The notes below the pieces were generated by a model. That model was not told the origin of the DNA, did no database searches, and worked only from the letters and a program-made list of their open reading frames with translations. This document shows, piece by piece, positions 36,021 through 46,700 of a stretch of 64,000 nt of DNA (position 1 is its first letter; each line of letters starts with the position of its first letter). This DNA is from Marinilabilia sp. GTDB lineage: Bacteria; Bacteroidota; Bacteroidia; Bacteroidales; Marinilabiliaceae. The stretch covers positions 1 to 64,000 of the forward strand of contig NZ_JADQBH010000049.1 in assembly GCF_016278715.1 (NCBI RefSeq), in the 5' to 3' direction. A program made the translations under genes and the position numbers.

Positions 36021-36378
36021 AAGCCAGACAACCATCCTGCAAAAGCTAATTTGTATAAATTGCTTTTATGAGGATGATGAATTGATTGGTTATGGAGTTA
36101 AGTTCAAAAAGAATGGGGTATACGCGAATGTTCATTTGATTAAGCTCAATACAAGTACAGGCCAATTTAGTGCTGGATTTGCTAACGGAGGATTCCTGAC
36201 TAATAAAGTAGAAGTATATGCAGAGAATAAATGGATTGATAAAAAAATGTTGATTTTCGAAGCAAAAGATGAGCTAGAAATGCTTGAGGATAAATATATT
36301 TTGAAAGGGGAAGAAAAATTAATGTCAGCTAAAAATGAGGTAATTGAAGCAGCTGAATTCATAATACATTTAGAATAA
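35923..36378 (+). CDS. Hypothetical protein, probably 5'-fused to repeat sequence
   Basis: The ORF begins inside the preceding repeat; only the part after about 36030 (ILQKLICINCFYEDDELIGYGVKFKKNGVYANVHLIKL ... AAEFIIHLE) looks like genuine protein, roughly 110 residues with no signal peptide, no membrane helix and an acidic C terminus. There is no good in-frame ATG at the start of that part, so the gene may be truncated or use an unusual start. No family is recognised. The block is closed by R2, whose left end complements the block's start at eight of nine bases. Confidence 0.4.
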   Translation: MFGYAYHSLIMVVRLIGSYLSNPKISFCQTLNASQTTILQKLICINCFYEDDELIGYGVKFKKNGVYANVHLIKLNTSTGQFSAGFANGGFLTNKVEVYAENKWIDKKMLIFEAKDELEMLEDKYILKGEEKLMSAKNEVIEAAEFIIHLE

Positions 36379-36403
36379 ATTTATTTTTGAAAAGATAAAG
36401 CCA

Positions 36404-36548
36404 GCGTTTAACTATGCTATCATTCTCCAGCCGCGGCATTCACAGCGTATTGAGGACTTCGTTTTACTTCTCACATGTTTTTGGGCTGATAAATTCACGG
36501 CTGGACCTAAGGCCACGCCCAGAACCGTATTGCCGGGAAGTTGGGACA
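36404..36548 (+). repeat. attC-like repeat R2
   Basis: R-family element: left end GCGTTTAAC, body matches to CCAGCCGCGGCATTCACAGC, GTATTGAGGACTTCGTTTTA, CTCACATG, GGGCTGATAAATTCACGGCTGG, and right core GTTGGGACA. The left end is the complement, with one C-T difference, of GTTGAACGC at the start of the same block. Confidence 0.75.
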
Positions 36549-36591
36549 AACCCGGAAAATGACCGTACAATGAATTGTTGTACTTACCGGG

Positions 36592-36980
36592 ATGCTAATG
36601 CTTTTCCATATATTTGATGGTTATACAGAGGTGGTTCACGAGATATTTGGCCTTTTCTTTGTTATATCTTCAGTCTTCCACATCATACTCAATTGGAAAG
36701 CCTTAAAAATTCATTTACAGAAGGGTGTTTTCATTCCTGCAGCATTGGGCTTAACAGTTATATCTGTTTTATTAATATTCCAATCCGAAAGTCGATGCTA
36801 TTATTTTTGAAAGAATAATAAAAGCACCAATTAATGATGTATTCAATGTGTAACAGGTTGATTATTTCGTAGCAGTTAAAAGCAAAAGGAATATCAATTG
36901 ATGAAGCCGAAACAATAGAGAATATCTGGATTAACAATGATGCAGATCCTGAAGAAGTATTTGATTTGATGGCAGAATAA
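36592..36980 (+). pseudogene. DUF4405-like membrane protein gene, multiply frameshifted
   Basis: The 72-residue ORF MLMLFHIFDGYTEVVHEIFGL...VFHIILNWKALKIHL has the helix pattern of DUF4405 proteins (two membrane segments with conserved His). The coding signal continues in other frames: AIIFERIIKAPINDVF, then after another shift KGISIDEAETIENIWINNDADPEEVFDLMAE ending at 36980. The pieces in order make one plausible protein with at least two frameshifts, so the gene is dead. Confidence 0.6.
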
Positions 36981-37019
36981 TTGGCATCGGTAAAATGAGA
37001 AAGAATTGCAGTCCTTTTT

Positions 37020-37279
37020 TGGAAAATAAGTCAAAAAAGTTAATTTTACCATTAGCACCAAACTAACCACTATGTCCCAAAAACCTTTCTCAAGCCCTGC
37101 TTACCAATTCCATTTCTTCAAAGTTAAATACTTTTTGGGAATGTCCCGTTTCAGAATACCATTTCATATTTCCAAAACTATTTCACAAAACTTCCTAATT
37201 GGAACTTAGTCGGGCAACTGCTGTCATTATGCAAGGTAAATAACAGTACATAGGCGCGTTTATTTTATAGCTGCCCACC
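37020..37279 (+). repeat. Repeat B, copy 2 (candidate recombination-site-like element)
   Basis: Second copy of repeat B (see 32850). It ends TTATAGCTGCCCACC, and GCTGCCCACC is complementary at nine of ten bases to GGTGGGCAAC at the left end of R3, which closes the toxin-antitoxin block. A 45-codon ORF beginning MSQKPFSSPAYQFHFFK corresponds to the ORF in copy 1. The stretch 37280-37476 that follows shows no gene. Confidence 0.6.
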
Positions 37280-37476
37280 ATTTAAAATACGATGTAGTTT
37301 GGAAATCCCCATAAAACAGAAAAAACGCTTTAAAATTTCATTGTAGCAAATGAATTGATAATGAAATGATTTCAGATGGATAGTTTATGGAAATGATTGA
37401 AAACATCTAACGGGCAACAAGAAAAACGACGCCAATCTCCAGTGAATTTTGTATATTTAAGGAAAATGAATCGCTT

Positions 37477-37680
37477 ATGATACTTGAAAGAACAAAAGAC
37501 GAAATATTGGTAAGATTACCAGCAAATATGGACATCACCGAGCTTCAAAACATGTTGGATTATCTTGATTACAAAGAAAAAACAGCAAATTCAAAAGCTA
37601 CTCAAAAGCAAGTTGATGAATTGGCTCAAACCGTGAATAAGAAAATGTGGACTAAATTCAAAGCTCAACGGAATAAGTAA
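37477..37680 (+). CDS. Antitoxin of a PIN-domain (VapBC-like) toxin-antitoxin pair
   Basis: A 67-residue protein with a short beta-strand start (ERTKDEILVRLPANMDITELQNMLDYLDYKE) and a charged, lysine-rich C-terminal helix (NKKMWTKFKAQRNK), the general layout of small antitoxins that bind DNA and cover the toxin. I do not recognise a named antitoxin family, and the assignment rests on size and on the one-base overlap of its stop with the PIN-toxin start (TAATG), which ensures coupled translation. Confidence 0.7.
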   Translation: MILERTKDEILVRLPANMDITELQNMLDYLDYKEKTANSKATQKQVDELAQTVNKKMWTKFKAQRNK

Positions 37681-38141
37681 TGAAAATAGTCGTTGACTCA
37701 AATATTGTTTTTAGTGCCATCCTAAATTCACAGGGGAAAATTGCACAATTAATCATAAACGGTTCAAAATATTTTTCCTTTTTCAGCGTAAGTCTGCTTA
37801 AAGAAGAAATTCTTAATCATAAAGATAAACTACTATCTATTTCGGGATTAACCGAAACTCAGTTTGAATCTTCCTTTTCTCATATTGCTTCAAGAATAAA
37901 ATTCGTTGATGAAATCTTGATTTCCGACCAAGATTTGGAAAAAGCCACGAGATTAACTAAAGATATCGATGAAAATGATATTTTGTTTGTCGCTCTGACA
38001 AACCATCTTGGCTCAAAATTGTGGACTGGCGATAAAAAATTAGGTGTAGGATTAAAAAAGAAAAAATATTTCAGAACAATATCGACTAATGAATTATATG
38101 ATTTATTCATTGAGAAGGAATTACGAAAGAAAAAAACCTAA
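37680..38141 (+). CDS. PIN-domain ribonuclease toxin (VapC-like)
   Basis: A 153-residue PIN domain. Acidic active-site residues are visible at the start (VVDSNIVFSAIL), in the middle (DIDENDILFVALTNHLG) and near the end (LWTGDKKLGVGLKKKKYF). PIN toxins cleave RNA, often tRNA, when the antitoxin is lost. The start codon overlaps the antitoxin stop by one base. The same 3' half plus flank is duplicated at 33.86-34.08 kb as a remnant. The pair lies in a block bounded by complementary ends (37270 and 38220), so it looks like one mobile cassette; toxin-antitoxin pairs are known to stabilise cassette arrays. Confidence 0.88.
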   Translation: MKIVVDSNIVFSAILNSQGKIAQLIINGSKYFSFFSVSLLKEEILNHKDKLLSISGLTETQFESSFSHIASRIKFVDEILISDQDLEKATRLTKDIDENDILFVALTNHLGSKLWTGDKKLGVGLKKKKYFRTISTNELYDLFIEKELRKKKT

Positions 38142-38210
38142 TTTCATACTATAATACTATCAGATTATTAAGACTAATAGAATTAAAAAACACATACCGA
38201 GGAATAAAAC

Positions 38211-38350
38211 GGTGGGCAACAAAGCTATATACACCAGCCGGGGTATCCACAGTATATTGAACGTTTCGAATTACTTTTTCACAGGCGTTCATTCTATTAA
38301 TTTCACAGAGGGTCTGAATGCCACCTCCGGGGCATTTTGCCGAGCGTAGT
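38211..38350 (+). repeat. attC-like repeat R3 (right end disrupted)
   Basis: Left end GGTGGGCAAC, then R-family body (GCTATATACACCAGCC, GTATCCACAGTATATTGAACG, CACAGGCGTTCA, TCACAGAGGGTCTGAATGCC, GAGCGTAGTAGG). A GTT-containing right core is not found before the polysaccharide locus, so this end appears broken, probably where foreign DNA joined. 38351-38600 otherwise shows only the presumed promoter region of the HTCS gene. Confidence 0.65.
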
Positions 38351-38600
38351 AGGCTGAGAGAAACCGCAGGACTCAAAAAGAGTGCGGAACGGATTCCCAA
38401 GCCGAATTCTCTTTTGGGAAAATATTTATGACACTATCTGATAATCGAAGAAACATTTTATCTACTACTACATCCCGTAAGCCATGGTCTCCATAATTAG
38501 TCAAATTAAAGGGTTTTTGCTATTTTTAGCTCACGAAACCAAAAACTTTTCGGAGTCCCTTTGAACGGCCTGAAAAAGCTTCCACCACTGAAAAACAGAC

Positions 38601-41600
38601 ATGGGATTATTATTGAAATACACGCTGATAACCATATTTTGGCTGACAGCTGTGGCCGCCAATGCCGAACTGACCAAGAACATGTTTGACATCAGACACC
38701 TTGGTTATTCGGAAGGGCTCAGCAGTCAACGGGTGTTTTCCATTGTCGAAGACCAGCACAGTGCCATTTGGGTGGCTACCAAAATTGGGATAGATCGGTA
38801 CAACGGTGAGGTAGTAAAAAGCTATACTTTGCCTGGGAACTTTTATCACGGCGATATGGCGGGGCGACGATTGCGTTTGTGGTACGACGAGCACAACGGA
38901 CTATGGGCCTATGACCATACCGGCAGAATTTTTCAATACTCCACTAAAGATGATGCCTTTGAATTGAAGTTTTCGCTTGGAGAAGCCATTGGTGGCGAAA
39001 TCATCCTCAATAAGGTGTTTATTGACAAAAAGGGTTGTTTATGGATGGGACTGAGCAAAGGGCTGTATAAAAAAGAAAAGGAGGGCAACATCGTTACCGT
39101 CCTGGACGATCGGTATGTGAATGACATTGTGGCTGATTCATCCTCTGTTTACGTAGGTACTTCCACCGGCGTGGTAAAGCTTACTTCCCAACAGGAAGCC
39201 AACTGGCTGGTAAAGGAAGAAGATGTCCAGAGCCTTTACTACCACAGCGCTGATCAGGAACTCTGGATCGGTACCTTCAACAACGGCCTTTGGGCGTTAA
39301 ATCTGGACAACTTGTCTTTGCTGTCGTTAAAAGGAAAAAGTTCCGGTTTTTTAAATCCAATACGGGCTATTACCGCCTACGATACCCAAACGATGTTGGT
39401 GGGAGTGGATGGCGGCGGCGTTTACACGGTTGACCTGCTATCGAAAGAACCCCATTTGCTGATGAGCACCGAGGACAGCACCGACATCTACCTTCGAGGC
39501 AACGGCATTTATGCTGTTACCACCGATCGCCAGGGTAACATCTGGATTGGCAGCTACTCCGGAGGGGTATCTGTGGCCATTCGCGCGGGTTATCCCACCC
39601 GAATACTGAAACACGAAAGAGGCAATCAACATTCAGTGGCCAACAACAACATTAACGGCATTGAAGAAGACAGTAATGGCGACCTGTGGTTTGCCACCGA
39701 CAACGGTATCAGCATATTAAATGAGAGTGCCAATACGTGGCACCATGTATTGCAAGGAACCGTAGTGGTTACCCTGTGCCGGGCCCACAGCGGAAACATT
39801 TGGGCCGGCACTTATGGCGACGGAGTTTACCTGCTGGATCAGAAAGGGCAGCGGCTCCAACATCTTACCCAACAACAGGAGGAGCTCACTACCAATTACA
39901 TTTTCTCCATCAGGCAGGACCCGGATGGGGATATATGGTTGGGCGGGCACAACGGCTGGTTGATGCTGCTCGACAAGGAGGGCCGGCACAAGCAAACCTA
40001 CGACATTAAATGGATTCACTCCATAGAAATCGTTTCTCCGAACCAAGTGGGTGTTGCTACTGTAAATGGGTTTTATCTGGTAAATAAGGTGACCAACACG
40101 GTGAAAAGATACGCCTCCTTCCCCGAATTTCAGAATCAAAATGCCAGTGCTTACATCATTTCCATGTTGTTCAACGAAGACCAGACCGTTTGGCTGGGTA
40201 CCGAAGGCGGAGGCTTAAATCTCTATAACCTGAGCACCGGCGAAACCAGGATTTTTACCACGCGGGAAGGCTTGCCCTCGGATGATGTCTACAGCCTGCA
40301 AAAAGATGCGCTGGGCCGTCTGTGGATGAGTACCGCCAAAGGATTGGCGCTGATGAAAAACAACGAAGTGTCAAACCTCAATTATTTGGGCGATGTAGAT
40401 AAGGAATACAACAAATCCGCTTTTGCAAGGCTTTCCGACGGACGCTTTGCTTACGGTAGCACCAATGGTGCGGTACTGGTGAAGCCCGAAGCCATTGCCC
40501 AGACCGACTATGAGGCCCGTCTGCGTTTAACCGGTCTGGCCATTGATTACCTCGACTCCGAAAAGGAAAAGATTTGGCGGCCGGTTCTGCACGATATGGT
40601 AACCCGGGGCGCTGTGGAGTTACCCTACCGGCACAACTCCTTTGCCATCCATTTCGAATCCATCAATTACCGTTTTCAGCGCGACATCAATTACCAGCAC
40701 ATCCTCGAAGGCTACGACAAAACCTGGAGCAATTCATCGCCCGATGGCACTCTTCGTTACACCAACGTGGCACCCGGCACTTACCTGTTAAAAGTCCGAA
40801 ATCTCCGTCGAAGTAACGGAGAGATAATTGAAGAAAAAAACCTGTTTCTGACCGTCGCTGAACCATGGTGGAACACCTGGTGGGCCCGGATCATCTACCT
40901 GGCAATGGCAGGCTCGGTACTCTATTTCATTTTTCGCTACAACAGCAATAAGCTTCAGAAGAAACACGACGAAGACAAAATCAAGTTCTTCATCAATACG
41001 GCCCACGACATTCGGACACCGGTTACCCTTATCATGGCACCCCTGGAGGATCTGGGCCGGGTTTCAGGGCTCAGCGACAAAGCCCAATACTACCTTGACA
41101 TGGCGCGTAACAATACGCAGAAGTTGAATACCCTCATCACCCAACTGCTCGAATTTGAGAAGGTGGATATCACCAGGCAAAAAATAAGCCTCTATCCGAT
41201 GCCTCTCAACAGCATCCTGGAGGAAGAGATTGTTGGTTTCCAGTCTTATTGCGATAACAAACAGCTTCACCTAAATCTTAACCTGCCCGATGAAGAGGTG
41301 GGTATCAAAGGCGACCGGCAACTTCTGGGTATGTTGCTCGACAACCTGCTTTCCAATGCCTGTAAATACACTCCGCCCCGGGGGGAAGTCAGTTTGGCTT
41401 TAGCCGCAACCAAACGAAAAGCCATCATCACGGTCCGTGACAGTGGTATGGGCATTCCCAAAAAAAGCCAAAAATACCTGTTCAAGAAAGTTTACCGGGC
41501 TGAAAACGCCCAGAAGTCACAGGAGAAGGGCACTGGGTTCGGACTGTTGCAGGTTCACCGAATCGTTAAAATACTGGGTGGGAAAATCAGTGTTCAGTCG

Positions 41601-42563
41601 GAAGAGGACCAGGGAACGGCTTTTACCATCCTCTTGCCAAGAACCTACGACCGTCCAGAATTGGTACCGGAACCAAGCTTTGCCGCCAGCCAATCCGTTT
41701 CATCCGAACACCCTCGTTTGGCTTCTCAGGAACAGCAGGGGATAACGAAACATAAGGGCGAACAACCCGGAGATACCCTACTCATTGTTGAAGACAACGA
41801 AACGCTCCGGTATTACTTACGTCACACTTTTGACGACGAATACCGGGTAATCGACGTTGCCAACGGTCAGGAAGCCCTGGACAGTCTCAGCAACGAATAT
41901 CCCGATCTAATTCTTTCGGATGTTATGATGCCGGGTATTCAGGGTGATGAGCTTTGTCGCATGGTCAAGGACAATCCTGATACAGCAGGCATTCCCTTTG
42001 TGCTCCTCACCGCCAAAGCAACTCACGATGCCACAGTGGAGGGACTGAAGAAAGGGGCCGACGACTACATCCCCAAACCTTTCAGTACGGAGATATTGAA
42101 ACTAAAAATACAGGGCCTGATAGAAAACAGAAAAAGGCAAAGAGCTTTTTTCATGCGTCAAGCCCTCCGGAAAGTCGGTGCCAAAAAGGAAGAGTCTAGG
42201 TGTGAACAGGAGTCGCCAACCACCGAAGAAGTCGTCCCGGGACTGTCCGAAAACGACCGCAACTTTGTTGACCGCGCTACCCATCTGGTCATTGACAACA
42301 TAAGCAACACCGATTTTACCATCGACATTCTTTGTCGCGAAATGGCTATGAGTCGCACTCTTTTCTATAACCGACTTAAATCGCTTACCGGTAAAAGTCC
42401 TCAGGAGTTCATACGACTCATCCGACTTCAAAAATCTGCCGAATTGTTAAAATCTGGCAAAAATGTTACAGAAACTGCAATCGACTGTGGCTTTGTAAAT
42501 CCCAAGTATTTCAGTTCGTTGTTTAAGCAACATTTTGGGGTACAGCCAAGCAAATACCAGTAA
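38601..42563 (+). CDS. Hybrid two-component system regulator (HTCS) of the polysaccharide utilisation locus
   Basis: A 1320-residue one-protein sensor. A signal peptide (LITIFWLTAVAANA) leads a periplasmic two-bladed propeller (repeats such as SIVEDQHSAIWVATKIGIDRY and DSNGDLWFATDNGISILN, to about residue 640). Then come a Y_Y_Y domain (YQHILEGYDKTWSNSS), one membrane helix (IIYLAMAGSVLYFIF), HisKA (FINTAHDIRTPVTLIMAPLE), HATPase (NLLSNACKYTPPRG, DSGMGIPKK), a receiver (LLIVEDNETLRYYLR, LILSDVMMPG, KPF) and a C-terminal AraC HTH (GFVNPKYFSSLFKQHFG). Such proteins bind a glycan breakdown product and switch on the adjacent susCD genes. It lies 233 bp upstream of the GH16 gene. Confidence 0.95.
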   Translation: MGLLLKYTLITIFWLTAVAANAELTKNMFDIRHLGYSEGLSSQRVFSIVEDQHSAIWVATKIGIDRYNGEVVKSYTLPGNFYHGDMAGRRLRLWYDEHNGLWAYDHTGRIFQYSTKDDAFELKFSLGEAIGGEIILNKVFIDKKGCLWMGLSKGLYKKEKEGNIVTVLDDRYVNDIVADSSSVYVGTSTGVVKLTSQQEANWLVKEEDVQSLYYHSADQELWIGTFNNGLWALNLDNLSLLSLKGKSSGFLNPIRAITAYDTQTMLVGVDGGGVYTVDLLSKEPHLLMSTEDSTDIYLRGNGIYAVTTDRQGNIWIGSYSGGVSVAIRAGYPTRILKHERGNQHSVANNNINGIEEDSNGDLWFATDNGISILNESANTWHHVLQGTVVVTLCRAHSGNIWAGTYGDGVYLLDQKGQRLQHLTQQQEELTTNYIFSIRQDPDGDIWLGGHNGWLMLLDKEGRHKQTYDIKWIHSIEIVSPNQVGVATVNGFYLVNKVTNTVKRYASFPEFQNQNASAYIISMLFNEDQTVWLGTEGGGLNLYNLSTGETRIFTTREGLPSDDVYSLQKDALGRLWMSTAKGLALMKNNEVSNLNYLGDVDKEYNKSAFARLSDGRFAYGSTNGAVLVKPEAIAQTDYEARLRLTGLAIDYLDSEKEKIWRPVLHDMVTRGAVELPYRHNSFAIHFESINYRFQRDINYQHILEGYDKTWSNSSPDGTLRYTNVAPGTYLLKVRNLRRSNGEIIEEKNLFLTVAEPWWNTWWARIIYLAMAGSVLYFIFRYNSNKLQKKHDEDKIKFFINTAHDIRTPVTLIMAPLEDLGRVSGLSDKAQYYLDMARNNTQKLNTLITQLLEFEKVDITRQKISLYPMPLNSILEEEIVGFQSYCDNKQLHLNLNLPDEEVGIKGDRQLLGMLLDNLLSNACKYTPPRGEVSLALAATKRKAIITVRDSGMGIPKKSQKYLFKKVYRAENAQKSQEKGTGFGLLQVHRIVKILGGKISVQSEEDQGTAFTILLPRTYDRPELVPEPSFAASQSVSSEHPRLASQEQQGITKHKGEQPGDTLLIVEDNETLRYYLRHTFDDEYRVIDVANGQEALDSLSNEYPDLILSDVMMPGIQGDELCRMVKDNPDTAGIPFVLLTAKATHDATVEGLKKGADDYIPKPFSTEILKLKIQGLIENRKRQRAFFMRQALRKVGAKKEESRCEQESPTTEEVVPGLSENDRNFVDRATHLVIDNISNTDFTIDILCREMAMSRTLFYNRLKSLTGKSPQEFIRLIRLQKSAELLKSGKNVTETAIDCGFVNPKYFSSLFKQHFGVQPSKYQ

Positions 42564-42796
42564 GCGAGCCATTTTCACCCCCTATACTCTTCTGTTTTTA
42601 TGTCAAAAGTGATAGCTGTCAAACCTTGTTTGTCAGCTATCAAACCTCCTTTTTAACAGTAGTTAGCATATTTGTGCCGACCTCATTTTTCATGAGGCGA
42701 ACAGGGAAAGCATGCCAACAACTTTCACACACACACTAAATATTTTTTCCACAAGTATGTATCACACATTAATCACAACTTAAGAAAAATTGAAAC

Positions 42797-43624
42797 ATGA
42801 GGAGTTTATTGACATTACTGATTTTCACAAGCAGTTTCATCCAGACGGCCTGCTCTCAGAAGGAGGATGTTTCCTCTCCGGAAGACAAACAGGAAACTCA
42901 TCGGTTTATGGATGATTTTGACTTTTTCGACGAAAAAGTATGGACCAAAGAAACGCACGAGCCGGGCTGGGTCAATCAGGAACTGCAGGCCTACCGACCC
43001 GCCAACGTAGCGGTGGGAACCGACAACGGTAAGTCGGTGCTTATTCTGACGGCCGAACGCAATGGCGACAAAATCTACTCCGGACGCGTCAACAGTCAGG
43101 GCAAATTTAATTTTAAGTACGGCCAAATAGAGGCCAGCATAAAATTGCCTAAAACAGCCAATGGCTTGTGGCCGGCATTTTGGATGATGGGCGACAACGG
43201 TAAAAACTGGCCAGCCTGTGGCGAAATCGACATTCTGGAAATGGGCGAGCGCAATGGCATCCTCAATGGAACCACCGAAACTTATTACAACACGGCCATC
43301 CATTATGGACCTGATATGGCTTCGCACCGCCAGGAATATCACGGCGCCAACTTTTCTCACAGCTTGCAGGATGGCGAGTACCATACCTATACATTGGACT
43401 GGACCGAAGACAAGCTTACCATCAGTATCGACGGGATTGAATTCAAAACCTTTGACATCGGCTCCAAGAGCGAGCGTCAAGAATACTTCAGAGACCCCGG
43501 CTTCATCCTGTTCAACTTAGCTGTAGGAGGTGCCTTCCCTGACATTCACGACCTCAATGAACTGACCGCCTTGAAAGACGGTGAAAAAGCTTACATGTAC
43601 ATCGATTGGGTAAAAGTTTATTAA
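42797..43624 (+). CDS. GH16 beta-glucanase lipoprotein (laminarinase/lichenase-like)
   Basis: A 275-residue family 16 glycoside hydrolase. The catalytic motif GEIDILEMGE supplies nucleophile and acid/base glutamates; the fold pattern includes ETHEPGWVNQELQAY, YSGRVNSQGKFNFKYGQIEASIKLP, GLWPAFWMMGDN and a C-terminal AYMYIDWVKVY. It resembles GH16_3 laminarinases, so a beta-1,3- or mixed-linkage glucan is the likely substrate. The N terminus has a lipobox (FIQTACSQKED) with acidic residues after the Cys, consistent with display on the cell surface. It is the only polysaccharide-degrading enzyme in this locus. Confidence 0.92.
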   Translation: MRSLLTLLIFTSSFIQTACSQKEDVSSPEDKQETHRFMDDFDFFDEKVWTKETHEPGWVNQELQAYRPANVAVGTDNGKSVLILTAERNGDKIYSGRVNSQGKFNFKYGQIEASIKLPKTANGLWPAFWMMGDNGKNWPACGEIDILEMGERNGILNGTTETYYNTAIHYGPDMASHRQEYHGANFSHSLQDGEYHTYTLDWTEDKLTISIDGIEFKTFDIGSKSERQEYFRDPGFILFNLAVGGAFPDIHDLNELTALKDGEKAYMYIDWVKVY

Positions 43625-43730
43625 TCCTTTGCAAAAGATCTATGAAACGAGCATGGTAATAACATCTCACTTACGAGCATGATTATCTCAGCGAGTTCTA
43701 TATGGCAATTAAAAAACAAATTGAAGGCAT

Positions 43731-46700
43731 ATGAAAGAAAGTAAACTAAAAATGGTATTGTTCTGTGGAACAATGTTCCTCATGCTGTTGGGGAGTACCC
43801 AACATCTGAGCGCATCCTTACCGGAAAGCCGTCTGCTTTTACAAGAAGACGGAAAGGTTACCGGTACAGTATCCGATGCCGTGGGCACAGTTCCCGGTGT
43901 AACCCTTATTGAAAAAGAAAATCCGACCAACGGAACCGCTACCGACATGAACGGCCGTTTCACTCTGGACATTCCCGTAGGTTCCACATTGGTCGTTAGT
44001 GCTATTGGCTATAAAACTCAGGAAATAGCCATCACCGACACTCAGATGTCACTGAACATCGTGTTGGAAGAAGACACCAAGCTGCTCGACGACGTAGTGG
44101 TTACAGCTTTGGGCATAAGAAGAGAACGCAAAGCTCTGGGTTACGGCCTGGAGGAGGTAGATGGCGCCGACTTGACCAAAGCAGGGGAGACCAATGTCAT
44201 CAACTCAATGGCCGGACGTGTGGCCGGACTGGTTGTCAGCCAAACCGCTGGCGGACCCTCAGGATCTACCAGAGTTATTCTGCGTGGTAGTACCGAAATG
44301 ACCGGCAACAACCAACCCCTGTACGTTATCGATGGTGTGCCTCTGGACAACACCAACTACGGCAGTGCAGGAACCAGCGGAGGTTACGACCTGGGCGATG
44401 GCATCTCCAGCATCAACCCCGACGACATTGAAAACATGTCGGTACTGAAAGGTCCCGCCGCATCAGCGCTTTATGGTAGTCGCGCCAGTCACGGTGTTAT
44501 CCTTATCACCACCAAAAAAGCCGATGGCAAAGAAAAGATTAGCGTGGAGTACAACGGAACGCTGACCTTTGATACTCAGTTGGCCAAATGGGACGATATT
44601 CAACAGACTTACGGAATGGGAAGTTCCGGTACCTACAGTATCGATGCCGTATCCAACACCAACAAGAGCTGGGGCCCAAGGGCAGACGGCGGAAATATGC
44701 TTAACTATTATGATGGTGTTGAACGACCTTACCTCATTATCCCCGACAACACCTCGAATTTTTTCCGTACCGGGAATACCGCTACCAACTCAGCCATTGT
44801 TAATGCCCAAAGTGGTAAAACAGGCGTGCGTTTCACCATTACCGATATGCGCAACAACGATATTGTGCCGGAGGCTTTTATGAGCCGGGACGTATTTAAC
44901 CTTCGTACACATACTTCATTGGGAAAGGTCGATATGGACCTTAGTGCTAATTACACCTTCGAAGATGTGAAGAACAGACCGGCCCTGGGCGACAGTAAAT
45001 CGAACATCGGGAAAAACCTGATGACCCTGGCTACCACTTATGACCAGAATTGGTTGAAGACATACGAGGACGCAGACGGCAACTATGCCAACTGGAACGG
45101 AATGGACCCCTACAACGTGAATCCTTACTGGGATATTTACAAGAACTACAACAAGTCGCACAAAGATCTTTTCCGCCTCAACGGTAAGGTGCTATGGAAC
45201 CTGAACGACCACCTGAAACTTCAAGGAACTGTGGGTAGCGAACTCAACTGGTTCGAGTTCGACGATTTTAAAGCACCCACCACTCCCGGTTTTGAAGCAG
45301 GTCGTTTGCAAAACAGCAACTATCGCAACAGCATGTACAACGTGGAGTTTCTGGCACTTTACAACAACAACTGGGGCGACTTCGACTTCAACGCTACTCT
45401 GGGAGGCAACATGTACAAGGTTGACAATCTTACCACCGTGGTTAATGCGCAAGATATGCAGATTCGCGATGTAGTAGCTCTGATGAGTTTTAACGAAACC
45501 AGCATCAACCAATACAGCTATCGCAAACAAATTAATTCGGCATTCGGCGCCCTCAATCTGGGCTGGCGACACATGCTGTATCTGGATGCAACCCTGCGTA
45601 CCGACCAGTCATCAACACTCCCGGCAACCAATAACGTGTACACTTATCCCTCGCTTTCGGGTAGTTTTGTGTTTTCTGAACTCCTGAAGTTGGGCAATAC
45701 ACTGCCCTACGGAAAAGTGCGCCTGTCGTGGGCACAGGTAGGCAGCGACACCGATCCCTATCAGTTGGGACTGGTTTACAGCAAATCGAATCTTACCTAT
45801 CCTGGTTACACCATCGGTTTCATCGACAACAACACAATTCCCAACAAGGAGCTGATGCCGACTATTACCAACTCCTTTGAAGCAGGTTTGGAAATGAAAC
45901 TTCTGGACAACCGTATGGGGCTGGATTTCACCTATTACACACAAATCAGTGAAAATCAGATCATGGGTATGGCTACCTCCTGGACTTCAGGATACAATTA
46001 CCGCCTGATTAACGCCGGCGAAATTGAAAACAAAGGAGTGGAAATATCCCTCAACACCCGTCCGGTTCAGATGAAGGACTTCTCGTGGGATGTTAATTTG
46101 AACTTCGCAAAAAACAGCAACATTGTAAGAAAGCTGGTTGACGATATGGACATGATTGAACTGGAAAAAGCAGCCTGGCTGGATGTCCAGGTAGCCGCCA
46201 TGGTGGGCGAAAACTTCGGTTCCATCGTTGGTCCTGACTTCCAACGCAATGAAAACGGCGATGTCCTGATCGATGCCAATACCGGCCTGCCCCAATACGA
46301 CAAAAGCAACCACGTACTGGGTAACGCCTCGTGGGACTGGACCGGCGGTCTGGGAACCACGCTTACATACAAAAATGTTTCTCTTTGGGCCCTTTTTGAT
46401 GTGAAAGTGGGAGGGGACCTTTACTCCATGTCGGCCCGCTCCGCACATGAATCGGGCAAGGGAAATGCCACCCTGCTGGGACGCGAAGAATGGTACAAGT
46501 CGGAAGAGGCCAGACAGGCAGCCGGGGTTCCAAAGGGAGACCAGTGGACACCCACCGGCGGCTACGTTGCACCTGGTGTAATCGACAACGGCGATGGTAG
46601 CTACCGCCCTAACGACATCTACATCAATCCTGAAGACTACTGGATGAGCGTTAGTCGCAATGCCCCCTCCATGTTCATCTACGATAACTCCTACGTGAAA

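Noticed and set aside
36414-36617. 67-residue ORF across repeat R2
   Set aside because: Lies inside the attC-like repeat; other repeat copies do not keep the frame.
42815-43480. 221-residue minus-strand ORF opposite GH16
   Set aside because: GH16 on the + strand has signal peptide and catalytic motif; the antisense frame has no features.
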